DNA of 64,000 nucleotides from Neoarius graeffei (Eukaryota > Chordata > Actinopteri > Siluriformes > Ariidae): assembly GCF_027579695.1 (NCBI RefSeq), contig NC_083571.1:88586888-88650887 (forward strand), written 5' to 3'. A model generated the notes under the pieces. It did not search any database, was not told the DNA's origin, and worked only from the letters and a program-made list of their open reading frames with translations. Position 1 is the stretch's first letter. Each line of letters begins with the position of its first letter. The position numbers and the translations under genes were made by a program. Of the stretch, positions 21,420-41,293 are shown in pieces.

Positions 21420-23903
21420 CAGGTGCATCTCAGAAAATTAGAATATTGTGGAAAAAGTTCTTTTTTTTAATAATTTAATACAAAAAAGTAAACTTTCATA
21501 TACTCTATATTCATTTCATGTAAAGTGAAATTTTCAAACCCTTTTTGTTTTAATTTTGATGATTATGGCTTATAGCTCATGAAAATCAAACACAGTATCT
21601 TGAATTATTAGCATATTTCCTAAGCTCAATAAAAAAAAATGGATTTACAATACAGAAATGTCCAACTTCTGAAAAGTATGTTTATTTATACACTCAGTAC
21701 TTAGTTGGGGCTCCTTTACCATGAATTACTTCATCAATGCAGCATGGTATGGAGGCGATCAGCCTGTGGCACTGCTGAGGCGTTACTGAAGCCCAGGTTG
21801 CTTTGATAATGGCCTTCAGCCCGTCTGTATTTTTGAGTCAGGTGTTTCTCATCTTCCTCTTGACAATAACCCATAGGTTCTCTCTGGAGTTCAGGTCAGG
21901 CAAGTTGGCTGACCCATCAAGCACAGTAATATCATGGTCAGCAAACCATTTGGTTGTAGTTTTGGCACTGTAGGCAGGTGCGAAGTCCTGCTGGAAAAGG
22001 AAATTGGCATCTCCATAAAGCTTGTCAGCAGATGGAAGCATGAAGTGCTCTAAAACCTCCTGGTAGACGGCTGTGTTGACTTTCAACTTGATAAAACACA
22101 GTGGACCAACACTAGCAGATGACATAGCACCCCAAATCATCACAAACTATGGAAACTTCACACTGGACTTCAAACACCTTGGATTCTATGCCTCTCCACT
22201 CTTCCTCCAGACTCTCAGACCTTGATTTGCAAGCGAGATGCAAAATTTACTTTTGTCTGACCACTGAACAACAGTCCGCTTCTTTTTCTCCTTTGCCAAG
22301 GTAAGATACTTCTGATGTCATCTCTGGTTCAGGAATGGCTTGATATTTGGAATGTGACAGTCGTAGCCCCTCTCCTGAAGATGTCTGTGCATGGTAGCTC
22401 TTGATGCATGGACACCAGCTCAGTCCACTACTTGGGAAGCTCTCCCAAGTTCTTGAATTGATTTTTCTTGACAATCCTCTCAAGGCTGCGGTAATCCCTG
22501 TTGCTTGTGCACCTTTTCCAGCCAGCTTTTTCAGCAATGACATTCGGTGGCTTACCCTCCTTGTGGAGGGTGTCAATGATAGTCTTCTGGACAGCTGTCA
22601 AGTCAGCAGTCTTCCCATGATTGCGATTGTGTGGACTGAATTAGATAGAGATATACACGGTATTTATACTGTTTTACCCAAACTCGAAATGAAATATTCT
22701 AATAATTTGAGATATTGGACTTCTGATTTTCATAAGCTATGTCATGAAAATTAAAACAAAAAAGGCTTGAAATATTTCATTTTACATGTAATGAATGGAG
22801 AATACAGTGTCTTGCAAAAGTATTCATCCCCCTTGGTGTTTCCCCTGTTTTGTCACATAAGCTGGAATTAAAATGGATTTTTGGAAGGTTAGCACCATTT
22901 GATTTACACAACATGCCTACCACTTTAAAGGTGCAAATTGTTTATCATAACAAAAAAAATTAACATGAAAAAATAGAAATCTAGGGTGTGCATAGATATT
23001 CACCCCCCCCCCCAAAAAAAAAAGTCAATACTTTGTAGAGCCACCTTTTGCTGCAATTACAGTTAAAAGTCTCTTGAGGTATGTCTCTATTAGCTTAGCA
23101 CATCTAGCCACTGGGATTTTTGCCCATTTCTCAAGGCAAAACTGCTCCAACTCCTTCAAGTTAGATGGGTTGTGTTGGTGTACAGCAATCTTCAAGTTAT
23201 GCAACAGATTCTCAATTGGATTGAGGTCTGGGCTTTGACTAGGCCATTCCAAGACATTTAAATGTTTCCCTTTAAACCACTCTAGTGTAGCTTTAGCAAA
23301 ATGTCTAGGTTCATTGCCCTGCTGGACCATGAACCTTCCTCGCTCTGACTAATTCAAACAGGCTTTCCTCCAGAATTGCCCAGGGTAATGGGAAGTGTTG
23401 GGTTTGTACCACACATAGTGTTTCCCATGATGGCCAAAAAGTAAAATTTTATCTGACTAGAGACTCTTCTTCCATGTGTTTGAAGTACTCCTTGGTTGTC
23501 CTGTTACTTGCTTAGTAGTATTGCAGAGTTAGGGTCCTTCCAGGTTGATTTATGCAGATGTCATGTAACAGATCATGTGACACTTTGCACACACAGGTGG
23601 ATCTTAACTCAACTAATTATGTGACTTATGAAGTGAATTGGTTGAACCAGCTCTGGTTTTTCATTGTAATTATTGTTTGTGTCACAATAACAAAAAACAA
23701 AAACAATTTGCACCTTTAAAGTGGTAGGCATGTTGTATAGATCAAATGGTGCTAATCCTCCAAATCCATTTTAATTCCAGCTTGCAATGTGACAAAACAG
23801 GACAAACACCAAGGGGGATGAATACTATTGCAAGACACTGTATATGAAAGTTTACCTTTTTGTGATTTTTTTCACAATATTCTAATATTTCAAGATGCAC
23901 TAG
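21420..23903 (-). mobile_element. Tc1-like transposon D, split by Tc1-E
   Basis: The left end is CAGGTGCATCTCAG followed by AAAATTAGAATATTGTGG; the right end near 23903 is a mutated complement. Minus-strand transposase pieces lie at 22143-21838 (MMIWGAMSSASVGP, LFQQDFAPAYSAK) and 22576-22247. The last catalytic block is mutated (LPDLNSRENLW). Tc1-E has inserted near the right repeat. Confidence 0.88.
22805..23840 (-). mobile_element. Tc1-like transposon E, internally deleted
   Basis: Inverted ends CAGTGTCTTGCAAAAG and their complement, TA on both sides. Only the carboxy half of the transposase is left (23330-23025), with [10 protein letters not shown] and AAKGGSTKY; QQGNEP stands where QQDNDP is expected, so the second Asp is changed. 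Length 1036 bases against about 1.6 kb for a whole element. Confidence 0.9.
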
Positions 23904-24251
23904 TAGACTTTGGTATTATTTGGAACTGGATCTAAAGAACATCCATGCCATTGCCCATTTTCAGTTAATTGTCCAATTAGCCAGATGATTGGTTCCTAGA
24001 CCTGCAAACTCTAGCATTCTCTGTGGTCTAAAATGATGTCTCTGTCTTTGAGTAGTAGAGAAGTACCAAATGGTGTGCTTTATGAGCTGTACTTTTGTAA
24101 GTATTCTTCATGTGTGTCCACACATGACTTGAGTACAACAAGAAACATTATCCATCTTTGTATTTAGAGTTAAAATTGTTGTTGATGGCTGGCTGGTATT
24201 GAACTAAATGTTTTTTTTTTTAATGTTTTGGAGGTGTAATGTTATGAGAAA
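23904..24251 (+). promoter_or_regulatory. 5' flank of mcm3
   Basis: No E2F site or CpG-rich block is evident. A T-rich run followed by TTTTGGAG (24211-24232) could be a splice acceptor for a separate untranslated first exon. ATG TTA TGA (24239-24247) forms a two-codon upstream frame, overlapped by ATG 24244 out of frame with the main start. Confidence 0.35.
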
Positions 24252-32955
<8,704 letters not shown>

Positions 32956-33006
32956 TGTCTCTAGATGTGATATTCTATGTCCTTTTATGTATGTTGTTTA
33001 GTCTTT

Positions 33007-33114
33007 AATAAATAGTACTTATGGAGTAGTTTGGAGGGGGTTTTTTGACTGAAAAGCATGGGTGAATTTGACTTTGAGTACAAAGTTTCTCCTTTTTGTA
33101 TGTATTTGAATAAA
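33007..33114 (+). terminator. mcm3 polyadenylation signals
   Basis: AATAAA at 33007-33012 (52 bases past the stop codon) and again at 33109-33114. Confidence 0.75.
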
Positions 33115-33288
33115 GGACAAATGCATAAGTAATTATGTTCTGTTTAATTGTAAAACTTGTACACCTGATTTAGTTGGATTAAATGCATAGCCGTTGGATG
33201 CCAAGACAATTTTTCAGTATCAATTGAGCCAGCTGGAGCATTTCTGCAAAGAAATAACCATAATTAATACCAAAAATGGTCATGGATT

Positions 33289-33294
33289 TTTATT
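33289..33294 (-). terminator. Candidate mep1b polyadenylation signal
   Basis: AATAAA on the minus strand, 30 bases past the mep1b stop codon. It lies in a T-rich run, so chance occurrence is possible. Confidence 0.4.
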
Positions 33295-33323
33295 TTTTTT
33301 TTTAAATAGTCACTTACAGCCAC

Positions 33324-36300
33324 TTAGGCAGCAGGCTGTGGTACCGGTACAGGCTGAGTCTCCAAAAGTCCAGTCACATCTGACCAAAAAAAAAAGCAGA
33401 TAGATAAAAACAATTATGCTCTGTGTGATATTTGAGTGGAGGTATATGTACGAACAGGATTGTAATTAGTGAATTTTAATAGCAATAAAGGTTGACTGTT
33501 TTCTTTAACATTGGCTCCAAATTTACCTTCTAGACTAAGGAGAAAGATGACATTTCCTTTGATGAAATCTCGACTTCTTAGACGACTGTGTGTGATGAAA
33601 GAGCTGGTGCCAGTACCTGGTCCTCTGTAGTATGAGGTGCCGTCTGGATTTTGTACCAGACTGCCCACCTTCCGTGGGTCATCCCAGAAATATTCCACGT
33701 TGCCCAGAGCTTCAGGAAGGAAAGCCATCACTCAATGTTATAACCAGAATATTAAGCAGCTGGTGTGTTAACTGTTACATCTGGACAAAATGGTGAACTT
33801 CAAAGGCTCGAAGTCTTTCAATTTAATTCTACTTCTTTAATGCTATTGAGTTCTTTTTTTGTAACTTCTGCACCCTTTTATTTCTCATATTTTTGTTTAT
33901 AGTCTCCCTGAATATAATAGTAAATTATTAAAATAGTCTTTGTAGGAAATAAATAATTCAATACTTTAATGCCCAAATAACTAGTACAAATTGATTAGGA
34001 ACATATTTACATCTTTAGTAAAAATGTATAATTGAATGTACGAGTTTAGAAACACCACCCTGTCATCTTGTCACCCCAAATAGCTAATCTTGCAACTGGG
34101 TCACTGTTATGCTAGTAAATGAGTTTGACTTCACCACAAGCTGTAATTTTAGTATTGGACTCGCATACATGTCAACCTATACGGAATGTCCGTATTTTAT
34201 ATGGATTTGATTCAATAAACGTAGTATATGGCATCGGCGTCGCCAGGGGTATTTTACTGGGGCACGTGCCCCAGTATAGATCTGTAGTGCCCCAGTAAAA
34301 AAAATCCAGTGACGAAACGCTCTGAATTTTAAACTTGGGAATAGCTGCAATTTAATTAATTCATAACGTGGGGTAGGCTAACCGATGCGCGAAGAAGACC
34401 ATCTACAATGCTTTTACATTGGTAGTTTTGGCTGGCCTCGCGCACACTAAGCAATGTGAAAAAAGTGTGCGCGTGACATGAGTAACATCTTGGTTGCTAT
34501 GGGGACCGCAGACTCCAGCAGCCCTCAGATGCAATGAAATTCAGAGCAGGGGAAACCATCTCTCCGTGTTTTTCAACTGTTTACAGGTTAGTAGACAGTA
34601 ATTCCACTGTCATTTTTGTAACACACACACACACACAGTGGTGCTTTTAGAGGCTTTTGGATTGTGTTTAGAGATGTTCAATGCTGAAAATGCGTGTGCT
34701 TACAAAGATATGTTTGGTGATTTAAAAGGTATCAAGTGTGAATACTGTTGGCCATTAAGTACTCTTGGTTGAGTTTAAAAACTCGGCGGTGTTGTATTGT
34801 ATGTTAATATGTTCTTTTACAATATTACCAACAGTATAAGTATTACATTGCTATTATCACAAATGTTGCAAATATTCATACTGTTATTATTAAATGATTG
34901 ACCTGGATTCAGTGTCCTCGTAATCATTTTGAGTTTTACAGCTCTAGTGACTAGTTTTAAGCAGGCCGTTTCTAAATATAAATATCAATATATAAATATA
35001 TATTACATAAAATATAATATATATATTACATAAAATGTAATATATATTATATAAAAAATATAAATATAAATATAGTGCAAAATTTTTAGCTCGCGCGCTT
35101 CGCGCGCTCGCATACATTTCCTGTGCCCCTTTTGTGCCCCAGTATGGTCTTGGGTCTAGTGACGCCCCTGGTATATGGGCGTATAAATAGTTATACGGAT
35201 TCTTTAAAAAAAACTTCAATATTTATTTAGAGCTATAATCAATTCCCACGATGATAAGAGCGCATAACATTTACAAACATACTGTACACCACAGAAAGCA
35301 CAAACAGCCAGTAAAGAGTCTTATGAAATCGCGCATTATCTTGTGGTAGCGAGACTTCGTTCCACTTTTGATCATGCGCACACCGCATTGCGAGAATCCC
35401 GCCAACCGGGAAGTCATAGACATATAAACATAGACGCCGCCTTCTGTGTAGAATCATACGTCATCCTCGCCGCCATATTGGATGTGGCAAAGTGGAGATT
35501 CTTCAACCGTCTTTGGTATAGCGTCTAGTAGCCGAGAATAAAGATGCCTCATTCATGTGCTGCGTTTAACTGTACCAACAAATTTACCGTCCAAACGAGA
35601 TCACATGGGATTACCTTTCACAGGTGAGACTGGAAAAATACTTTTCATTGTATTTGGTCATTATAATGTAATTTTACGAACAGATTTTCCTGACTTTGTG
35701 GCTAATATGAAGTCTCGTGCATAATAGCCGCTCGGTGAAACCTGTCTCCAAACAACGAAGTATTTCCTTCGTAACTACGCTGATAACACTTTGTGGAGCT
35801 TTGTATTCATTCTGAAGGTTTATTGTTATTAATATTGAATAAAAAGTAACTGGGATATATCATTGTTAATTATCATTCAAATTTTAGGTAAATTATTTTA
35901 ATTTGCATCTTATACGGATTTTATAAGGGAAATACGGATTTTGGAGGTTGGTTATACAGGTTTGATTGACCAAAGGTTGACATGTATGGACTCGTCATTC
36001 TTAGTCATTTATTTAACAGTTGGCTCACGTGTCAAAATAGGCCATAATTCTGATTTTGTTAGATTAGCATGCAAGTTCTGTGCCTAGAAGTTTAGATAAT
36101 TCAAAAATACGAATAGGAGTATTCCATCCAAGACAAGTTAGCTATTCAAAGTTGGTAGTGTGGTCCAGCTATTTCTGCTTTTACTCAGTGTTAGTTTTTA
36201 ACTCTATATAATTCATTTTGTTCTTACAATCAGTGGAGGTCTTGCTGGGGTCAGTGGTGATCAATCTTTGATTATCCATACGTTGCTGAATATTTGGGTG

Positions 36301-39300
36301 CTGGTCCATCAGTGCTACAGTAGCCTGTCTCCATGGGCATGGCCATTTCAATTGGCTGTCATTGGGACCAGAAGTCAAGTGCAAGTACATGGCCATATTG
36401 GTAGAACTGCTCGATTTCCCATTAATATACAGACCAATCTGGAAAGAGTAGCCATCGCGAGACAAGAAAGTGGGACTGTAGATCTTGGTGCCAACAGGTG
36501 TTGTAGCGAGGAGGCTGGTGAAATTCTGGATGTGCCATGTATGATGAGGGCATTCTGTCTCTGACAGGTTGATGTCATCCAAAGAGAGGCCTCCTTTGGA
36601 CATGCCCGTTCCCTTCACCCCTTCAAACACAACCCTAAACTTCTGAGACGCATCTAGTGTCACATGATGGAGCTCCCAGGAGTTTCTCTGGCCACCTGTC
36701 TCAAAAAAGAATATTTTATCCACAATGCAGAATTTGTACTTGTAACCTTGTGTAAGAAGAACCTAATTCTTTCTAACCACTCAAACCGTGACTCTGAATC
36801 ATGCATCAAGTTATCAATCACTGAATAAATTACCACGGAATGTCTGAATGAGTCTCAGCACTCCATTAGGACTGTCATTGTTATATTCATGAACCCATAT
36901 GTTTAGCAGGTCATCAGCTCCCCCGCTGTTATACATGTAGAACTGCAAGCATTGATGTCCTCTGTTCGGATAAAAGGGTCGACTCTCCAAGTAAGCATTA
37001 TCTCCAGGGTTCCCAGTGGCTGTGCTAAAATGCATAAAGAAGCCTATACCTGTGATCAAAAAAGTAAACAATTAGTTTTAAATAAATGAAAATGGTTGCA
37101 AATTCTCAACTTTAGCATTAAATATTTTAGTATGTTACATAATCACATTGGGTCGGCATAAATTCAGTAAGAAACTCTTTTGGTGTTGTGTGCCATTACA
37201 ATATCTAAAGATTGTAAAGATCAAAATGCTCGTGTGGTGCTGTCATTAAAAAAAAAAAGAGGCGAAATAGTAGCGTTTTCACTTTTCATCCTAGTTTAAT
37301 CTTATCTGAGAAGAGATAAGTGTTATCAGTAGTTGGTCATGATCAATAGAGTACAGTTTAAGAGTTATAAAAGTTACACAACTGTTTTCAACTGTAATAA
37401 ATAATGTTCATACCATTACACTGGCCCATGTTAGTGTGGTCAGTGCTTGCACCTCCGGCCATACTCTTCGCACGCACCCACTTTGCCTTTGCATCCTGTC
37501 CCTGGATCATACCACAGATATTGGGCTGCTCAAAGCTACAGGAGTCCATGAAGGTAGATGATGTGGCTGGAAAGAAAAAAACAAAAACACAATCATCAAA
37601 AGAGGAAGGTGGAAGAACAATCCTTCTCCTTCGGGCCATGAGTTCAGCTTGACTTTAATAATGCATTTATTATAGGACATTTTAAATCATAAATATAATC
37701 AGAGAGTGTAATAAAACAAATATCAAAGATTAACGACAAGGTAGTGTTTTACTGATATTATAAGCAAGGAATTATGAAGGTAAGGGCTGCACTTACTGCA
37801 GTTATACAGCCTGTTTAGTTTGCCCACGTCACTGGAACTGAACTCCATGCGCTGGCCAATCATATCCAGGAACTCTGGAATCTTAGTGACAATGGTCGGT
37901 TTGGTGTCCTTATTAAAGGCAGTCTTACTGTAGTGCATGACAGAGGTGTAGTCATAAGGAAATCCGAGAGCGCTGGAGACTGTGTCATCATAGGTTTTGA
38001 AGTTGTGCTCTTTACCTACATGTAATGCAGTGTCATGAGTCAACCATGATGCAAAAAAAGGTTGATTATAGGAAAGTAAAATTAGAAAGAAATAAAACAA
38101 AATTAGGGATGTTTACAATCCTACCCTGAATCTTTGACTCACCACTCCATACATAATACATAGAATATCATACATGAACATTTTCCCACTATGGTGCCCT
38201 AATTAACAATTATTCACTAAATGCGAAGTGAATTTTGGTGAATAATAACCAAGATGAAGTCGAGATTATTATTCACCAATATTCACTGAGCCTGAAGCAG
38301 ATAATTGTTTTAGTATAAATACACAGGTGGTTATTTTTTAAAAATCGGGTTAAACAATAATTTATTTCAAACTTCAGAAGTGGCATGGAAATGTAATGCA
38401 CGCAGCATTCTCATCTCATCTCATTATCTCTAGCCGCTTTATCCTGTTCTACAGGGTCGCAGGCAAGCTGGAGCCTATCCCAGCTGACTACGGGCGAAAG
38501 GCGGGGTACACCCTGGACAAGTCGCCAGGTCATCACAGGGCTGACACATAGACACAGACAACCATTCACACTCACATTCACACCTACGGTCAATTTAGAG
38601 TCACCAGTTAACCTAACCTGCATGTCTTTGGACTGTGGGGGAAACCGGAGCACCCGGAGGAAACCCACGTGCACACGGGGAGAACATCCAAACTCCGCAC
38701 AGAAAGGCCCTCGCCAGCCACGGGGCTCGAACCCGGACCTTCTTGCTGTGAGGCGACAGCGCTAACCACTACACCACCGTGCTGCCCGCACGCAGCGTTG
38801 TGTCACATAAAATACTATGTTTTGAAAAAGATAAAATAAATTACAATTCCACCTTCCCTTTGAATAGTTTAGACCAAACTTCATAGCATCTTTAGTGCAT
38901 TTAGGAACAGCATTTTTGTTCATAATTTGTAATTTTTCCTCACTTATGATGGCAAAGCGATCGGCTGCCATTTTGCCGAGTCGCTCGAGGCGATTATCGA
39001 GAAGTAGTCTGAATTTCTCGACCAATCAGCACACACGATTTTTTATAATCACCTGAGTATTTATCTCATCTCATTATCTCTAGCCGCTTTATCCTGTTCT
39101 ACAGGGTCGCAGGCAAGCTGGAGCCTATCCCAGCTGACTGCGGGCGAAAGGCGGGGTACACCCTGGACAAGTCGCCAGGTCATCACAGGGCTGACACATA
39201 GACACAGACAACCATTCACACTCACACCTACGGTCGATTTAGAGTCACCAGTTAACCTAACCTGCATGTCTTTGGACTGTGGGGGAAACCGGCGCACCCG

Positions 39301-41250
39301 GAGGAAACTCACGCGCACACGGGGAGAACATGCAAACTCCGCACAGAAAGGCCCTCGCCGGCCACGGGGCTCGAACCTGGATCTTCTTGCTGTGAGGCGA
39401 CAGCGCTAACCACTACACCACCGTGCCGCCCGCACGCAGCGTTGTGTCACATAAAATACTATGTTTTGAAAAAGATAAAATAAATTACAATTCCACCTTC
39501 CCTTTGAATAGTTTAGACCAAACTTCATAGCATCTTTAGTGCTTTTAGGAACAGCATTTTCGTTCATAATTTGTAATTTTTCCTCACTTATGATGGCAAA
39601 GCGATCGGCCGCCATTTTGCCGAGTCGCTTGAGGCGATTATCGAGAAGTAGTCTGAATTTCTCGACCAGTCAGCACACACGATTTTCTATAATCACCTGA
39701 GTATTTATATTAATTTCAAATATAAAGCCAGTTGGATTTTAACATATTAAATTGATTGCCCAGTAGTGTAGTTACCAGCTTCAATCTGGTCCCACATGAT
39801 GTTGACATAATCATCTCGGTCGGCTCTGGATTGTTCGTGCCAGAAACCTAGCGCGTGCAGGAACTCATGCTCGACAGTTGCAAGGCGATCGCAGTTTCTG
39901 CCAATTGATAACCTCTGCTTCCCTACATGACGATTCCCCACAGACGAAAAACACCTAATAATGGTGATAAGGATGGGAAGATATGTCATATTTCATGCTT
40001 GTTACATATTAACTTTCTGGGCTAGTGCTGAGAAAATCTGCCTACAAACAACTGTGAGAGGTGCTGTTGGGCCCATGAGCGAGTTATTCAGTGTTGCTTG
40101 TAAGTCATTAACATCCATCAATGAATCAGTGTGATTTTAAAAGGTTTTAAAAGAGTTCTTGATGTGTAATTCAGTTCCAATCTTGATTTAAAGAATTCTT
40201 TTTAATGAATATGCAGCTATATAGTATATGTTCACTTCCTTATTATCCAAGTGCATTAATTCTTCTTGGCCTGATATCCCAGATTGATTCTGGGATCATT
40301 TGGATTCATTCCAAATCAAGATTAAATGTTGTGCAACATTTCTACTGTGCAAAATTATGTCTTTTTATGAATTAAAGCCACTTGAATTTAAATGTCTTCT
40401 TTGGTGCATATTCTTCGCAGTATCAGGGAAATGTCATGTCTCCTTATTCAGGTGACACTGGGCATACCTAACAACCTGTGTTTTCTCCCCCCCCCAAATC
40501 TGTCCCTCTGAGTTACATGTCGGTCCTGGGATCGAGATGCTGACCTCTTCTGCTCCTCGGACCTGCCTGATCCATCCTGGTGCCCTATGTCTGGTTGGAG
40601 TCTCATCGCATCGCTCCTGTGGAGGACGGCCCCATATGGACAGTTGAAAGTCACACCTGGAGGACGCTCTGGACACTTACAGTAATGCTTTTATGGCTGA
40701 GGACTACAGTTGACTTGCTAACTTTAGGACTGCAGTTGTCATGAACAGTTTTGCACTCAAGTTTCCATCAATGAAGAGTTTATAACATCAACGAAACTGA
40801 CTTCATGTTAAAACTGTTAATGTTATAGTCATGTTGTCTGTAGTTGCCCAAATGAGGATGGGTTCCCTTTTGAGTCTGGTTCCTCTCGAGGTTTCTTCCT
40901 CATGCCGTCTGAGGGAGTTTTTCCTTGCCACCGTCGCCACAGGCTTGCTCATTGGGGATAGATTAGGGATAAAATTAGCTCATATTTTAAGTCGTTCAAA
41001 TTCTATAAAGCTGCTTAGCGACAATGTTTATTGGTAAAAGCGCTATACAAATAAACTTGACTTGACTATACGAACCACAACATCACTTTCCTGCTATAGT
41101 GACACCAAAGCAGGACATTTTAAGCTATTTGACACTGACTGGTTCACCTTCAGATCTAAAATCATTTGAAGCAAAACTTAGCTCACTATTTTCAGGTGGA
41201 CCAGGGGTTTGTTTGGTCTCCATCCGGTTTTCAAAATCTACCAAATGTTA

Positions 41251-41293
<43 letters not shown>

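Larger units (their letters stand above)
34164..35986 (+). mobile_element. P-element-like transposon with THAP exon, in mep1b intron 12
   Basis: Ends are inverted: CATACATGTCAACCT at the left and AGGTTGACATGTA at the right. The 8-base target TGGACTCG is exact on both sides (34156-34163, 35987-35994). A THAP-type zinc finger begins on the plus strand at 35543. P elements make 8-base duplications and carry THAP transposases, hence the assignment. A hAT-like element lies inside at 34232-35170. No full transposase is present. Confidence 0.75.
38200..39715. mobile_element. DNA-element-derived block with internal tandem duplication
   Basis: AAATACACAGGTGGTTAT near 38317 is inverted against ATAATCACCTGAGTATTT near 39690, which suggests the arms of one transposon. 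Within it a roughly 650-base segment is present twice (38410-39061 and 39062-39705), each copy holding a minus-strand SINE followed by the same 270 bases. Confidence 0.7.
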
